NCBI GenBank assembly: GCA_948567375.1
Contig: OX419755.1
Coordinates: forward strand, 52,085,001-52,149,000
From: Lunularia cruciata
Taxonomy: Eukaryota; Streptophyta; Marchantiopsida; Lunulariales; Lunulariaceae
DNA: 64,000 bases
Reading direction: 5' to 3'
Positions 25,126 through 37,200 of this stretch are shown here, in pieces. The notes below the pieces were generated by a model. The model was not told where the DNA came from. It did no database searches and saw nothing but the letters and a program-made list of their open reading frames with translations. Made by a program: the position numbers and the translations under genes. Each line of letters starts with the position of its first letter. Positions within the stretch are counted from its first letter, which is position 1.

Positions 25126-26110
25126 AGTGAGATTATTCATGTTTGGCATATTAGACTAGATCACATGAATGATGGGAAATTGATTATTCTTTCTGATAGA
25201 GATTTGCAATCTAATTTAGGGTTAAGTTAGATTTTGTAAGAATTGTATATTATACAAGCAACGGATTAATTTTTGTCTTAAGACTCATAATTCTAAGTAA
25301 ATTCTTGAGTATATGCATATTGATAGGTAGGGCAATTCTCTTATTGCCTCACTTTCTAGGAAGTGATAATGTATTTATGTTATAGATGATGCTCAAGGTA
25401 TGCATGGATATAATATATATATATCATAAATATGATGTTGTTGAGACTTTTAGGAAGTAGATATCTCAAGAAGTGATATATACTAAGAACAAGATGAAGA
25501 TCATGGAAGTAGTATGAGGCATCTAAGTTCAAATATTGATAGTGAGTATGTTTCCAAGGCTTTTGGGAAGTATTATAAAGAATAGAGGATTTCTTGCGAC
25601 CTTACAACAATGTCTACTCCGTAATAAGATTGCATTGTTGTGTGCAATTGAATGTTAGTGGATTAGGTGTAGAGTATGTTGAGTCAATCTAGTTTATCAC
25701 ATGAGTTTTGAGTTAAAGTTGTCAAGTTTACTTGGTTATCTTTCTCCTTTTTTTCAAATTAATTCCTTTACTCTTCTTTTTGAATTAAGTCACAAATTTT
25801 TTTCCAATAATTGTGGCTTGAAATTATCTCATTGTGATGCATATCCTCTCATACATAAAAGAATAGGTCAAAATTAGATGATATGGGTTTCTTTTAGATA
25901 TTGTAGTAAGGTTACAGGTTATGAGATCCAAAGGTAAATATTAGTAAGGATGTTTCTTTTAATGAGCTCTACACATTGAATGAGAAGGAGAATGCTACCT
26001 CACTTTCAGTTCTCATAATTCCAATACTAACAAGTAAAAATCTACTATCTCTAATTTATTAATAGATAGATTAATCATCATAATTTTCATGATTTACCAC
26101 AAGGGAAGGC
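25126..26110 (+). pseudogene. Copia GAG-pre-integrase and integrase remnant
   Basis: Starts with HVWHIRLDHMNDGKLIILS and DRDLQSNLGLS, the classic copia pre-integrase motif. The expected zinc-binding HHCC segment is scrambled by frameshifts. Further on IDDAQGMHGY corresponds to the integrase IDDxSR box and SEYVSKAFGKYYKE to the SDNGxEYxSxxF box. Catalytic residues are not intact as a set. Confidence 0.75.
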
Positions 26111-26459
26111 TCTTAGATAGATAGAGTGGTTCACAATATACAAAAACAAGATAAGCAAGATATATTTTGTGAACCTCAAGCTAAGATAGCACAAGAAGAT
26201 CAACCAAAATCTTCTAACAAGTGATGAAGATGTATTTTTAGAGCTTGTGAGAATTATGGTAGATGGCCAAATTCATCCTTATTGAAGTATTATGATATTG
26301 AGTTTTGGGATGATGGAAATGAGTAGATTTTGGAAGAAGCAAAACCTTCTTCATATCATAAAACTTGAGCTTCTTTAGAGAAGAGTAAGTAGGATAGAAC
26401 TATGTAGAGAGATATAGTTTGTCATTGACAATGAGATCTAGATAGACTTAAAATAGAAT

Positions 26460-27470
26460 ACTTTTAGTGGAACTAGTTGAACAACTAATTGAAGGATCAA
26501 CATATCATAGATAGTACATGGGTCTTCAAATTGAAGGAAAATCTACAAATGAGGAGAAGAAGATCTCCAAGGCCAGGTTAGTACCCAAGTCCTACATGCA
26601 AGAGAAAGGTATGGATTACAATAAAGTTTTCACTCAATTGGCTATGTATACAATTGTTAAAATATTTATGTTCTAATTATCTTGTTTGGTCTTATCTTGG
26701 ATCAAATGGATGATGTCACAAATTTTCTTTCTTAAAAAAGGTTATCTATATGAGATTACTATTGGGATTTATGAAGAAAGACTATGAGGATTGAGTACAT
26801 ACACACCTAAAATCCATGTGTTCATTGAGGTAAGCTCCTAAATAGTAGAAAAATAAATTTGATGACTTCATAAGGACACAAGGCTTCAAGCAAAGTGTTT
26901 GATGTGTATGTGAAGCATGTGAATATTTGGTTCTATATGTTAATGATATATACATTCCAACTAAGGACAAATCTAATAGTGATAAGCTCAAGCATTGTTA
27001 AGGTCTAAATTAAAGATGAGGATTTATGCACATCTGATAGGATCCTTGGAATAGGTGTCATGAATGACTTCAAGAAGTACAAGCTTTGGTTAATTATTGC
27101 AACTATATAAAGAAAGTACTTGCAAGATTCAATATGGAGGATTATAAGTAAATAAGTCTCCTTTGGTTGCACATTTCAACCTTTTTGCCTTCTTGATGCT
27201 AAAGAGAAGCATTCCATATGATAAGGAAATTTTTAATCTTGTGTTCTTGTTCTTAGGAAGAAGTAAATTAGATTGTCAAGTATTCAAGGACTTGTCAAGT
27301 ATTCAATAATTTGGCTTAAAAAACGACCATAGTCTAAAGACTATGGTCGTTTTTAAGCCAAATTATTGATAAGCTATGGAGATGTTGACTCTGTATAAGA
27401 TCTTCACAAAGGCAATTTCTTATAAAGTACTCATGTATTCATATGTAGAGGAGGATTGATAAACTAGAGA
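26460..27470 (+). pseudogene. Copia reverse transcriptase/RNase H remnant
   Basis: Fragments in mixed frames: WVFKLKENLQMRRRRSPRPG-like start, ARLVPKSYMQEKGMDYNKVF (copia RT block), QMDDVTNF, and LYVNDIYIPTKDKSN, which corresponds to the catalytic YVDD box with the first Asp replaced by Asn. Later KKVLARFNMEDYK is the copia post-RT motif. Clearly non-functional. Confidence 0.8.
27304..27368. repeat. 65-bp near-perfect palindrome
   Basis: Two arms of about 31-32 bases, starting CAATAATTTGGCTTAAA and ending TTTAAGCCAAATTATTG, with a 2-base centre and one unpaired A (six A on one side, five T on the other). It lies in the decayed copia RT region. Just before it, TCAAGTATTCAA is repeated twice. 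Confidence 0.95.
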
Positions 27471-27599
27471 TTTATAAAGAAGAAGTGCATCAGTCAATCT
27501 ACTATAAAGACATAATATAGAGCAATACCAAAGGCAATTTGGCTGGATAGGTTAGTTTTAGTGACTCAATGCTGACCAAAATGAGGTAAAATGGTTAGA

Positions 27600-28581
27600 A
27601 TTGGTCATCCTATAGAGATAGAAGTCAAAAATAGCTAAAAGATGAAAGAAAGTGTCACCCATGATAATTCTTGATTGTTTCTTGTTTAACCTCTTGGTCA
27701 TGAATCACTCCTAGAAGATTGCAGTGTTGCATCCTATGGTACACTACATAAAAAGGAATATTTTATTATGTCTTTTGTTGCTTGATTATGAGATTGAGGA
27801 GTTGCACCTCTACTTATGTTCTTCATAGATCTCTATCACACTTCTCCTGTCTTGTATGATTTGCCTTCCTCCACTTGTCTATTGTCTAATCCAACTTAGG
27901 ATATTTCTTCTCTTTGGCATGGAATTGCTCCTTGATCTTCTTGAGCTCATCAAAAGCTTTTGGATTCATTGCATTGGTCACTTGAGCAACCTAACGAAGA
28001 TGTGCAACCAACTTGTCCCTTGTGAAATTGCAAATTTATCGAGTCAAAAGAAGTTGCTAAGTGAATATGAGTCATAAATTTATAGCTTTGGTCAAACCAT
28101 TCCAAAATTTGGCAGGTATATCCTTGGTGAACCATCATTGTTTGCACATGTGTGCATTTTGGCTCATGTGAATGGTCATCAATTTCTATTCTTTGTTTAG
28201 GTGGCAGTGCATTTAAGTCGTTCAAATTCTCCATGCCAAAGATATTACAAGTGGTTGGTATTCCAATGTGTAATACTATGTTCCCAAAATTTTCCCTAAG
28301 GTTATCAATGTTGATAACTTGCAATCAAGAGGATGTCAATCACAAATATTATGATCACAAAGACTATGAAAGAAACAATCACTAGAATTACAATCAAAAG
28401 CAATATGATCATGATCATGAGTTTCATGATCTTGAGTTTCATGATCACAAAGGCCTTCCTCCTTGTGTTCCTTTAATGTAAGGGAACCACAAGGTTTTCC
28501 TTGAGGCATCTCCTTGTCCTCTTATATGATTACCTTCTAGATCAGTGATAAGTAGTGAAATATCACGTCTAGCAGTAAAAG
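27600..28581. other. Transposon-derived region, unassigned
   Basis: The minus strand from about 28324 to 27860 is fairly open (with fragments like NPKAFDELKKIKEQFHAKE) but I cannot place it in a family. It is probably retroelement-derived. Near 28405-28450 there is a cluster of TGATCATGATCATGA-type palindromic words. Confidence 0.35.
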
Positions 28582-28812
28582 TCTCCTAACCTTCAATAAT
28601 CTACAAGAATTAAAACAAAGAAAGGAAATCAACTCTTGGGTTTTGAGTTTCTTTAAGTCTCCTAACCTTTCAATAATCTACAAGAATTAAAACAAAGAAA
28701 GAAAATCAACTCTTGGGTTTTGAGTTTCTCTAAGTCTCCTAACCTTTCAATAATCTACGAGAATTCAAACAAAGAAAGAAAAATCAACTCTTGGGTTTTG
28801 AGTTTCTCTATA
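28582..28812. repeat. 76-78-bp tandem repeat, 3 units
   Basis: Units begin at 28582, 28658 and 28735 with TCTCCTAACC, followed by TCAATAATCTAC, AAACAAAGAAAG and CAACTCTTGGGTTTTGAGTT. Near-identical, differing by a few substitutions and 1-base indels, so the expansion looks recent compared with the surroundings. Confidence 0.92.
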
Positions 28813-29125
28813 TATAGCCTAGGTAGACAAACTATAGTTATCTACTTAATAATAACTAGTTAGGTTGCTACTATATATATATAGGCTTTAGGAAACCAAG
28901 TTAGACTTCATTCTAATTCTCATTCTTATGTAGTAAGCATAGTTATAGCTCCAAGAGTAGAGTCAAAGAGGAGAATTTTTATAAGTTTCACTCTTGGGTC
29001 TTGAGTTACTTTATATATAGCCTAGGTAGAATAACTATAGTTATAAACTTAACCAAAATTAGTCAGGTTGCTATTATATACATGGGCTAGAGGAAGACAA
29101 AGTTTTACTTTATTCTCATTCTAAT
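28775..29125. repeat. Direct duplication of about 200 bp
   Basis: Two diverged copies starting ACTCTTGGGTTTTGAGTT (near 28787) and ACTCTTGGGTCTTGAGTT (near 29001), each followed by TATATATAGCCTAGGTAGA, an ACTATAGTTAT block and a GGTTGCTA block. The last unit of the 76-78-bp array merges into the first copy. Non-coding, perhaps LTR-derived. Confidence 0.7.
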
Positions 29126-29319
29126 ATAGCAACTAAGAAACTAAGTGTAGAGCTCTTGTTGTGATGATTATTCAATAGAGTCAATAAATAATTCTATGTG
29201 ATCTAGTAAATGTAACCTTAGTAGAGGTGAATGACTTATCTCTTGTGTAAGTTACTCTTTGCATGTATCTTATTAAGGATGTACTTTCTATGCTAACAAC
29301 AAGAAAGCGATACTCCTGT

Positions 29320-29580
29320 TTGCAATATGGTAACCTCTCATAAAATCTTTAACAAATATATCAAACATTGTATCTATAACTCGATTTAACTCCAAGCTAG
29401 AGGAACAAAGAAGTGAAATTGCTGCATATTGCTATACATGAAGACCTTGGTTGCTATTGCTATGCTTGCTACTCATCTAAGAGGATGGGCAATCACCTTG
29501 TCTAAAATTACATCACATATGAGATCTTTAACCACAACATATACTTCTCTCAATTAATTGTCTTGGACCATATATAAATT
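29320..29580 (+). repeat. Dispersed repeat R3, copy 2
   Basis: Diverged match to 20160-20420 in the same orientation, sharing the ordered blocks named there. Non-coding; class unknown. Confidence 0.4.
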
Positions 29581-30725
29581 TGTATTGACTTATATCATAT
29601 AGTCTAAAATGTATACTTATAACTCCTTCAAATGAAATATCCACTCTCTTGCACTACATATACTAATTTTCTTATGGCATCATGAATTTTCCTATCCTTT
29701 GTTTAAAAAAAAAAGCAACAAGTCATATTGACCTTGTGCATCTAAGATAATACAACAAGCATAAGTGAGTGAGGAATGAAGATGTAGGTAAGTAGACCAA
29801 TCTTAGACAAAAAATCATTGCTATAAAACTTGAAATTTTACTTAAAGTAACTTGTGTAAGTCAAATGCATTAATGCAAGGTCAATCTAAGACACAATAGC
29901 TTGCACCTTTGCTTAAGCAAGAGCAAAGATATGCAATAACAATACAAGGAATAGATGTGTCAACTAGAAATGAATGTAGAGCTTGCTCAAACTATTGGTC
30001 CATCAAGGAAGATGGTAAACCTTTGGTCCAATTAAGAGCAAAAAGGTAAAGGATAGAAGATCATTTTATGCTTGAAGGACAAATCATATTTCATTTATGT
30101 AACAATAATTAGAGAAAAAGATTCCGCTGTCATCTAAATCATACATATATCCTGGATTAACCTATAAATAACCACAAAATGGAAAGAAAACAAATATACA
30201 AAGAGTAACCATCTATCCAAAAGTGCTACAAGTGCTGCCTGTTTCTACACACACAAATAGTAGAGATGTATATCTATGTGCAGAGCACTAACAAATACTC
30301 GAAATTAGGTTAATGATATCACCAAAGATTCCGTGAACCCTCTTAACAAAGGTTCTCGATCAAAGTTGATCGGAAGGTTAGAGAAAAAAGAACAAATGGG
30401 GTAAAATAAAGTAAGGCAAATTAATCAACAAGCAATATTAAAAGAAAGTAAATCAAATATACATAAAATATACATTTCTGCATAACTACTGGTAGGGAAA
30501 GGTCATCTATATTAAAGAGAACATTTGCAAGTATTGCATTTTAGAAACTGTGATAAATTCAAAGAATACGTAGGCTATCTCTAATGTAATAGATCCCTTC
30601 AGAAGTTGGAAGTGAAGAGAATACGAAAAGTAAATCATGCTATACACCTTGATATTAACCTACGTTATTAAATTGAAAAGTAAAGTGGCAAGGTGCCGAC
30701 TTGTCTCGACTTGTGTAATCTGCGC
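29581..30725. other. Intergenic, no gene recognised
   Basis: AT-rich spacer between the transposon remnants and ALG11. Short frames only. Includes the distal upstream region of ALG11. Confidence 0.5.
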
Positions 30726-30734
30726 TATAAATAA
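30726..30734 (+). promoter_or_regulatory. Candidate TATA box of ALG11
   Basis: TATAAATAA in a locally GC-richer context, 534-542 bases before the ALG11 start codon. If used, transcription would start near 30760 and give a leader of roughly 500 bases with upstream open frames. No experimental support; the leader might also contain an intron. Confidence 0.35.
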
Positions 30735-30826
30735 GAGAGTCAATTGGCAAAAGTGGCCGCCTTGTCTAATCTGATCTACGATACGAAGAAAGACTAATGG
30801 GACTCACAACAATTTCTTAAAGACAG

Positions 30827-31063
30827 ATGGTGAAACCGACAGGTGGTGAGAAGGGAGACACTACAGAGACAGGTCCTTTGGTGTCAGTCCCCGTAGAGAG
30901 CACACCTACAGCGATGGTTTTAGCTTTCCCTTGTGGACATGCCAAGGTGTCGTCGCGTACTTGTCTTGATCGTCACCAAGGGTTTTCCTCCTTGTTGAAG
31001 GGTTTCACTTTTAGAGTTTACCATCTCTGTCATCATCTGTTCGTGTCTGCATGCAGTAGATGA
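30827..31063 (+). other. Possible upstream ORF in the ALG11 leader
   Basis: An ATG-started 78-codon frame beginning MVKPTGGEKGDTTETG, ending 204 bases before the ALG11 ATG. A second, 8-codon frame starts at 30797. Neither resembles a known protein. They matter only if transcription starts upstream of them. Confidence 0.3.
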
Positions 31064-31267
31064 GGAACTACAGCAGCAGTGGCCAAATTTGGTGAACAAC
31101 GAATCCCCGGAAGTAACTACTACAGTTTACGGAGAAAGAAGCACCGCCGAGCTTCATCTGACTAACGAATGCAGGAAGAAGTCTCGAATTAGTGATACAC
31201 AAATGTGTACAGTGAAAGAGGTGAAGGTTTGGTGAAGGATTTCTCGGAATTGAAGGAACGGTGAAGG

Positions 31268-34200
31268 ATGGGGCTCATTTTGAGCTTGTTGGAGCTGGGA
31301 GTTGTTTGTATCTTCTTCTTCATAGTTGCGGCATTATACCATGTGAGAAATTGCAAGAGAAGGGCAGAGCCAGTAATAGCCTTTTTCCATCCTTATACCG
31401 AGGATGGTGGTGGCGGGGAGAGAGTTTTATGGTGTGCAGTGAGGGCGATACAAGAATTGATTCCCGATCACCGGGTGGTGATCTACACTGGTGATGCTGC
31501 CACCTCCGAGTCGCTTGCAGCCCGTGCCTCCGATAAATTCGGAATCAAGCTCACTGAAACTGTGATGGTAGGCCCCTAAGCATTCAATTTTCTTGTCTGT
31601 ATGGATTATTTCTGCAAGTAGGGGTTCTAGATATGACTGCATTTTATAATCTACTCAAGCATTATACTAGGTCCTTTTCCTAAGCGGCGAATTTCAAAAT
31701 CTTCAACTGAAAAGCGAGTTATTGGATGATTTGGGGTGTTTACTTAACTTCTGGGCAATTGGAATGCAAACGTATGGCATCATTACGTCCGAAGGCTTTA
31801 CCAACTCACATATGAGTGATTGATCGTAACAGGTTGCTCGGCTGCACCGGAGGAAATGGGTAGAATCAGTGACATATCCACGTTTCACTCTCATAGGACA
31901 GAGCTTGGGGTCCATTGTTCTGGGTTGGGAAGCTTTGACCACACTGACTCCCTGGTTGTTCGTGGACACTACTGGCTATGCTTTCACCTATCCTCTTGCA
32001 CGTCTGTTTGGATGCGTAGTTGTTTGCTACACTCATTATCCAACAATCAGCTCCGATATGCTCGCAAGGGTCAAAAGTCGTACTTCAGCATACAACAACA
32101 ATTCAAGTATTGCTAACAGGCAAGTACTTTCACCTGTTCTTTTATATTGGAATAGTATGTCTTTTGATGCGCGTTATGTTGATTCACTGCTTTTCAAGGG
32201 CATCTCTTTTCGTGATAGTCTGTAGTTCCCAACGAAGTACATTGATGAAGAAGATGTTCAATGAATCGAACTAGAGCACATTCTGTATTGTCACCGTGGA
32301 ATGAAGTTTACACTCCTGATCAATGTTTCGCTGCACTCGTTAGACCAGATATTAACTGGTAATCTTGAAGAACCGTCGTTGGAGATGAGGCAAGATAAAT
32401 TAGATTGGAGCTTAGATTTGAATGTACAATTGGGATATCCATCTATCGTCGTGAAGCACCTATCCGAAGCATCTTATATCTGTTGACTGTGTATCAATCA
32501 TGATTTCTTGAGATAGAAGTTTAAGGCAAATCTCAACTAACAGCTATGAGTTCAACAGCCAAAGAAAGTAATTCACAGTGAGAGATGCATGTCCTGCTTT
32601 GCAGCTTTTGGTTATCGAGCGCAAAGAGTTTCTATTATAGGCTGGTAGCGAGGCTGTACGGTTGGGCTGGCAGCTGCACTCACTTGGCTATGGTGAACTC
32701 ATCGTGGACCCGTAGTCACATTGAGGAGCTATGGAGAATTCCATCGAGAACTGTTCGTGTGTACCCCCCATGTGATACATCTACCCTTCAGGTGCACCGT
32801 TCGTGTCTATCCTCAAAATACATCTGTAACGTCAGGTGCTGCTGTTTTCACGAACGTCTTCCGTTTTCGCTGAGGTCGTAGAGGTTTCATAGATCTTTCC
32901 CAATTTGCATCTCTATCACCTGAAGATATATGGTATGCTAAAGAGCTGTTGGAACATGCAGTGTCACTTGCTATTTGACCAAGTGTAAGTTTATCCATGA
33001 TGTTTTTCTTATTTATGCAATAATATATTTCCAAAATTCTACTCATTGGGCAAGTATTTCTTGAATTAGCCTTGTGGTTCTGTACGCAGGCATGACCTTG
33101 TGAAGGCTATTGACTGTTGGGGTGCACTATGGTAAGCAGGCGCTCCCTTTAGGAAGGGCCGTGAATGATGGGTACATCATATCTGTTGCTCAGTTCCGCC
33201 CAGAAAAGGTAGATTTTTGCCATCTCCTAGTGCTTGATGCATGCTGTATTTTTCTTCTTTCTCCCTGGCCTGGTTAATATAGGTGCAATATGGCGTTGAC
33301 AAGTTTCATAGAATCTTTAGAAAGTTCAAGCGTGGCAACAAGTTATATCTATTCTTACTTATTGTTTCGGGTTCAACCAGGCTCATGGTCTTCAGTTGGA
33401 AGCTTTTCGACTGGCTCTTGATACTTTACAGCAAGGTTCAGACTTCAAAAGAATACGCTTGAAGATTGTGGGCAGTTGCAGAAACGCGGAAGATGAGGAG
33501 CGGGTTTCAAAGCTTAAAGATCTGTGCAAGACACTCTATATTGAGAACCGCGTGGACTTCTGCGTGGACGTTCCATACAGGTACAGTTTCATACTATGTG
33601 TAAACATTTTTTTTTCTTTCTTTCTGGACTGATCCTCACTATGTGGCTAAGACTCCGGCACTGATGTATGTGCCTGCACTTTTGCTAGCCCTTGCTTTCC
33701 ACACTTCCACTTCAGTTCTTTTTGACATTCCCACTCCTTTTGAGCGGCACTTTAGGGGAGCAACCGAGTTTGCCTCGGCACTCATGAGTTTTCGAGCAGA
33801 AACTCGGTATGAGGGGTACTGACAATTGCTCAGCTACTTCGGCACTGCGTGAGGCACTGATGAAGTCGCAGGTGTTTTCATGAAGGTTTACTATGGCCAT
33901 CTTCTGCTTCCCTTTGCTGTTTAGCGTCTCAGGACTCAAGCGTCCATAGCGCTTGTTGCGATATACTTTATATCCTGTCCTTTTTCGCTTTGCTCTCGTT
34001 ACCCTGTTACACTTCGACAGGTTTCTGCAGCCACACTATCCTATAGCTCTTACATTGTTCCATTCCCCAGCTAATTCCCTCCTTATTATTTATCCTTTGC
34101 TCTTTGCCTGATTCATAGGACCTCTGGTGTATACAGTGTTCCTACCAGACTACAGCCCACGTTTTTTATTTTTATTGTACACGCACTGCTTACTGGCAGT

Positions 34201-37200
34201 CTTTTACATAGTGTTACCTATTTCTCGCAGTCGTTTGCATAGAGTTCTCGATTTCATGATGGTTTACTAGTCTGTTAGCCATATGTTATTGTCAATTTGT
34301 TTCAATTATGCGTTTGCTTCAAGTTACATTCGATGCATTCTACATTGTGGATTTCTCACTATACTAGCATTGTGAATCTAGTACATTTTGCTTACCGATC
34401 ATTTACACCAAAATGAGTTCTGGATAACCCGTTCCCAGAACGGCTTCTGTTCTGGGAACGGCTTCTGTTCTCGTATACCAATATGTGTAAACTAAGTTAC
34501 ACCATATATGTAACTCTCATGCAATTCCATTTCCTGAGATGCAATTCATTTCGATTTGCACACGTTCATGCATGCATTTCATATGCACGTTCTCATAGTT
34601 AGTAGGTTAGTTAGTAGGTTAGTTAGTAGGTTCTGGATCCCCCCTTCTTCTAACGGCTTCTGCTCCCATTTCTCAAACAGGTGTAACTCTCATGGCATGG
34701 TTTTACTAAATCATCTTGTATTCTTCGGTATCAAATGTTCCAGTTGCTCAGACTTCGAAAATGATGCAAGCACTTCCAATTTATAACTACCATCGATGCA
34801 TAGTGGGTGCAAGTTTACACATACTTGCCTCTCTATGTTCTTGATAGTTTTGACGATCTTTACCATCAAGAGTCAGAGTCAGACGTGGGTATGGACGGGG
34901 TTGTTTTACAACGGGTTCTGCATCTCATTATGTAATATGTGTAAGTTCCAGGTAGCACTAGAATGTACCATTTTCCACTACGGGCCCTCTGACTTCCTAG
35001 GGATAAAAGCGACCCCTAGGACCTCACCGTTGTTTCCTACACGGCTCGTCCAAAAACCTTCGTTTTTGAACGCCCTGTGCTTAAGATGTCGTTTAGACTC
35101 CTGTCCCTAGTAATATAGGTAATCCGCTCCATCTTGAACTCTATCCTTCCATACGACCTGCCCACGTTATATATACGGATTAAGTTTTCATGACTTTCTC
35201 CCCATTCGCCCACCAACAGTTCTCGAGCAGAAGATGCTGTTTGGATTGACGTATAATGCGTCTTACTAAATATTTTAGTTATACTGAATCTATCCGTCAT
35301 TTTTTGCGACTAAATTGTTTTTTTTATTCACTTAAATTTGGTCACTTTTTCAAAAAAATTAGCGGGCTTTTTCAAATAAAAAAGGAAAAAAAAGTTATTT
35401 AGAAAAAGAATTTTGAAATTCTTTACATGGAGTAGTGCCATATAGCTCAAAAATTGCACTTTAAACACCCTTTCTGATTGTCTTTTGTTATAAGGAATGG
35501 TTCTCGCTCTCACATCATTCACTTTCAATGCTTCTGTTACCTGGATCTCTACTCTCTCCCTGTAGTGTTGGTGCTTCTACTGCTGTCATATCGCATATAC
35601 TTAGCATGCTGTTCTCTTCCTTTTCTGCTTTTCAATAGATATATAGGTTACCAATCATTTGCATTTCATGGGTTCTGGATAACCCGTTTCCAGAATGGCT
35701 GCTGCTCTCATATACCTAGATATATTGATCTCCTGTTCTTCGTTACTATGGCCGCCTTCTGCTTCCATCAGTTTGTTTAGTGTCTCAGGACTCAAGCGGC
35801 CATAGCACTTGCTGTGATATACTCTATCCAGTCCTTTGATGCTTCGCTCCTTCTCAGCCTAGAGACCATCCACTCTTTTCCCCTTTGCTCCGACTCACAT
35901 TGGTTCTTTTGCTTCATGTTTTCTGTCCAGTCTGCCAATTTCAGTTCTCTTGATTGGTTTAGTTTTGACTAGTGGGTCTTGAATTACAGCTTGTCTATTT
36001 CGCTACATGCTTTACTTAGCGCTGATCGAGTACATGATGTATATCTGTTCTCTACTGCTGTTGATCAGGATATAGTTGACATTTCGTTTGTGTTAACCTC
36101 GCATTTAATCTGTTAGGTTCTTTACCTTCTTTAGGGTTTCATTTCTCATCTCGATTTGCACATAGCATGTTTACATTTCATATGCACACCATTTGCACGA
36201 AATGAGTTCTGGATCTCCCGCACGCTTCTGCTCTCATATACTTATTTATGTATACACCTAGTTTCTCCCATAGGCTTGCATACCATGCAGTTGTACGGGA
36301 GTTCTACTTGACTTCTGGACCTGTATATATACAGTCTGCTTCCCTTTGCTGTTTAGTGTCTCAGGACTCAAGCGTCCATAGCTCCATAGCTCCATAGTGC
36401 TTGTTGCGATATACTTTATATCCTGTCCTCTTTCGCTTCGCTCTCGTTACCCTGTTACACTTCGGCATGTCTCTGCAGCCACACCATCCAATAGCTCTCT
36501 TATTGTTCCACTCCTCCATTCCCCAGCTAATTCCCTCCCTATTTTTTCCCTTTGCTCTTTGCCTGATTCCTGGTTCGACCTCTCGTGTCTACAGTGTTCC
36601 CCGGATCCAGCCCACGTTTTTTATTTTTATCATTCACGCACTGCTTACTGGCGGTCTATTACATTACGTTTCCTATTTCTCACAGTCGTTTTCATAGATG
36701 TTCTCGATTTCACGTTGTTTACTAGTCCCAGTCCGTTAGCCATATATTATTCTCAATTTGTTTTAATTATGCCTTTGCTTCAGGTTACATTCGATGGATT
36801 CTACCTTATGGATTTATCACTATTCTAGAATTGTGAATCATGTACATCTTGGTTACCGATCATTTGCATTTCATGAGTTCTGGATAACCCATTCCCAGAA
36901 CAGCTTCTGCTCTCATATACTTATATATACAGTCTGCAATATACTTTATATCCTGTCCTTTTTCGCTTCGCTCTCGCCACCCTGTTACACTTCGACAGGT
37001 TTCTGCAGCCACACCATCCTATAGCTCTTGCATTGTTCCTCTCCTCCATTCCCCAGCTAATTCCCTCCCTATTATTTTTCCTCCGCCCTTTGCCTGATTC
37101 ATGGGACCTCTGGTGTATAGTGTTCCTACCCGACTCCAGCTCACATTTTTTATTTTTATCGTTCATGCACTGCTTACTGGCAGTCTTTTACATAGTGATA

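Larger units (their letters stand above)
22600..27600 (+). mobile_element. Ty1/copia retrotransposon, highly degenerate
   Basis: In plus-strand order: a UBN2-type copia gag (22600-23060), GAG-pre-integrase (25126-25230), integrase core fragments (25230-26110) and copia reverse transcriptase/RNase H fragments (26460-27470). Integrase before RT is the Ty1/copia order. Every block is full of stops and frameshifts. The gag and integrase parts are separated by Ty3-type LTR sequences at 23108-24793 that inserted later. The outer LTRs were not recognised. Confidence 0.85.
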
